The notes beneath the pieces were generated by a model. The model was not told where the DNA came from and did no database searches. It saw only the letters and a program-made list of their open reading frames with translations. The position numbers were made by a program, and so were the translations under genes. 64,000 bases of DNA from Primulina eburnea (Eukaryota; Streptophyta; Magnoliopsida; Lamiales; Gesneriaceae). The DNA is taken from assembly GCF_022965805.1 (NCBI RefSeq), contig NC_133109.1, forward strand, positions 1,627,001 to 1,691,000. Reading direction: 5' to 3'. Below, in pieces: positions 63,884 to 64,000 of this stretch; positions within the stretch are counted from its first letter, which is position 1; every line of letters starts with the position of its first letter.

Positions 63884-64000
63884 CTGAAAAATGATGAAAA
63901 TAATAAGTGATTTGATCTCTTTTCGACTATTTGTGATTTATAAAAGCTGCCTTCTATCTTGAATGATAGATTATGTGACCAGAATAAAGAATTGATTTGT

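Overview
The window is nuclear DNA of a dicot plant. The genes have many short GT-AG introns, the intergenic DNA is AT-rich, and it is packed with LTR-retrotransposon debris, MITEs and satellite. A ~180-bp MITE ending in GTGAGACGGTCTCAC is present in about a dozen copies. I associate that motif with asterids, especially Lamiales, but this is an impression and not a test.

Seven multi- or single-exon genes could be modelled to exon level. They are: an organellar prolyl-tRNA synthetase (minus, 8472-11816, 11 exons, 552 aa); a YODA-type MAPKKK (plus, 21388-25998, 11 coding exons, 892 aa, with a leader intron and a small upstream ORF); a TIC32-like short-chain dehydrogenase (minus, 26787-30586, 8 exons, 317 aa); a USP/coiled-coil/kinase/U-box protein of the PUB32/33 type (minus, 31919-37413, 9 exons, 801 aa) whose kinase looks catalytically impaired; a coiled-coil protein of the At3g49055 type (plus, 48971-51037, 5 exons) with a one-base frameshift; a 63-aa four-cysteine protein (plus, 57988-58179); and a 2-oxoglutarate/Fe(II) dioxygenase (plus, 60482-61545, 2 exons, 311 aa). 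An eighth gene, a class-3 lipase (minus, 62378 to beyond the right edge), is present only as its C-terminal exons.

Layout: 1-8.4 kb is transposon debris (LTR fragment, copia pol remnant, a three-unit TRIM-like tandem, MITEs). 8.5-11.8 kb is the tRNA synthetase. 11.9-20.2 kb is a gene-poor spacer with MITEs, a hAT-like repeat and a possible decayed gene. 20.2-37.4 kb is a compact block of three genes. 37.4-48.9 kb is repeats: a hAT MITE, a TRIM, and ~6 kb of ~230-bp satellite whose two arms face each other and which is split by a solo LTR. 49-51 kb is the coiled-coil gene. 52.2-56.8 kb is a solo LTR nested in another solo LTR, both with perfect 5-bp target duplications. 57-64 kb carries the last three genes.

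The genes do not form one pathway. The set PUB32-like / At3g49055-like / class-3 lipase recalls, from memory, the neighbouring Arabidopsis loci At3g49060-At3g49055-At3g49050, so the right half may be an ancestral syntenic block expanded by repeats. I found no clearly new molecular system. The most unusual items are the nested solo LTRs with exact duplications, the palindrome arrays that differ between two copies of one LTR family, the opposed satellite arms, the probable pseudokinase and the 14-nt microexon.
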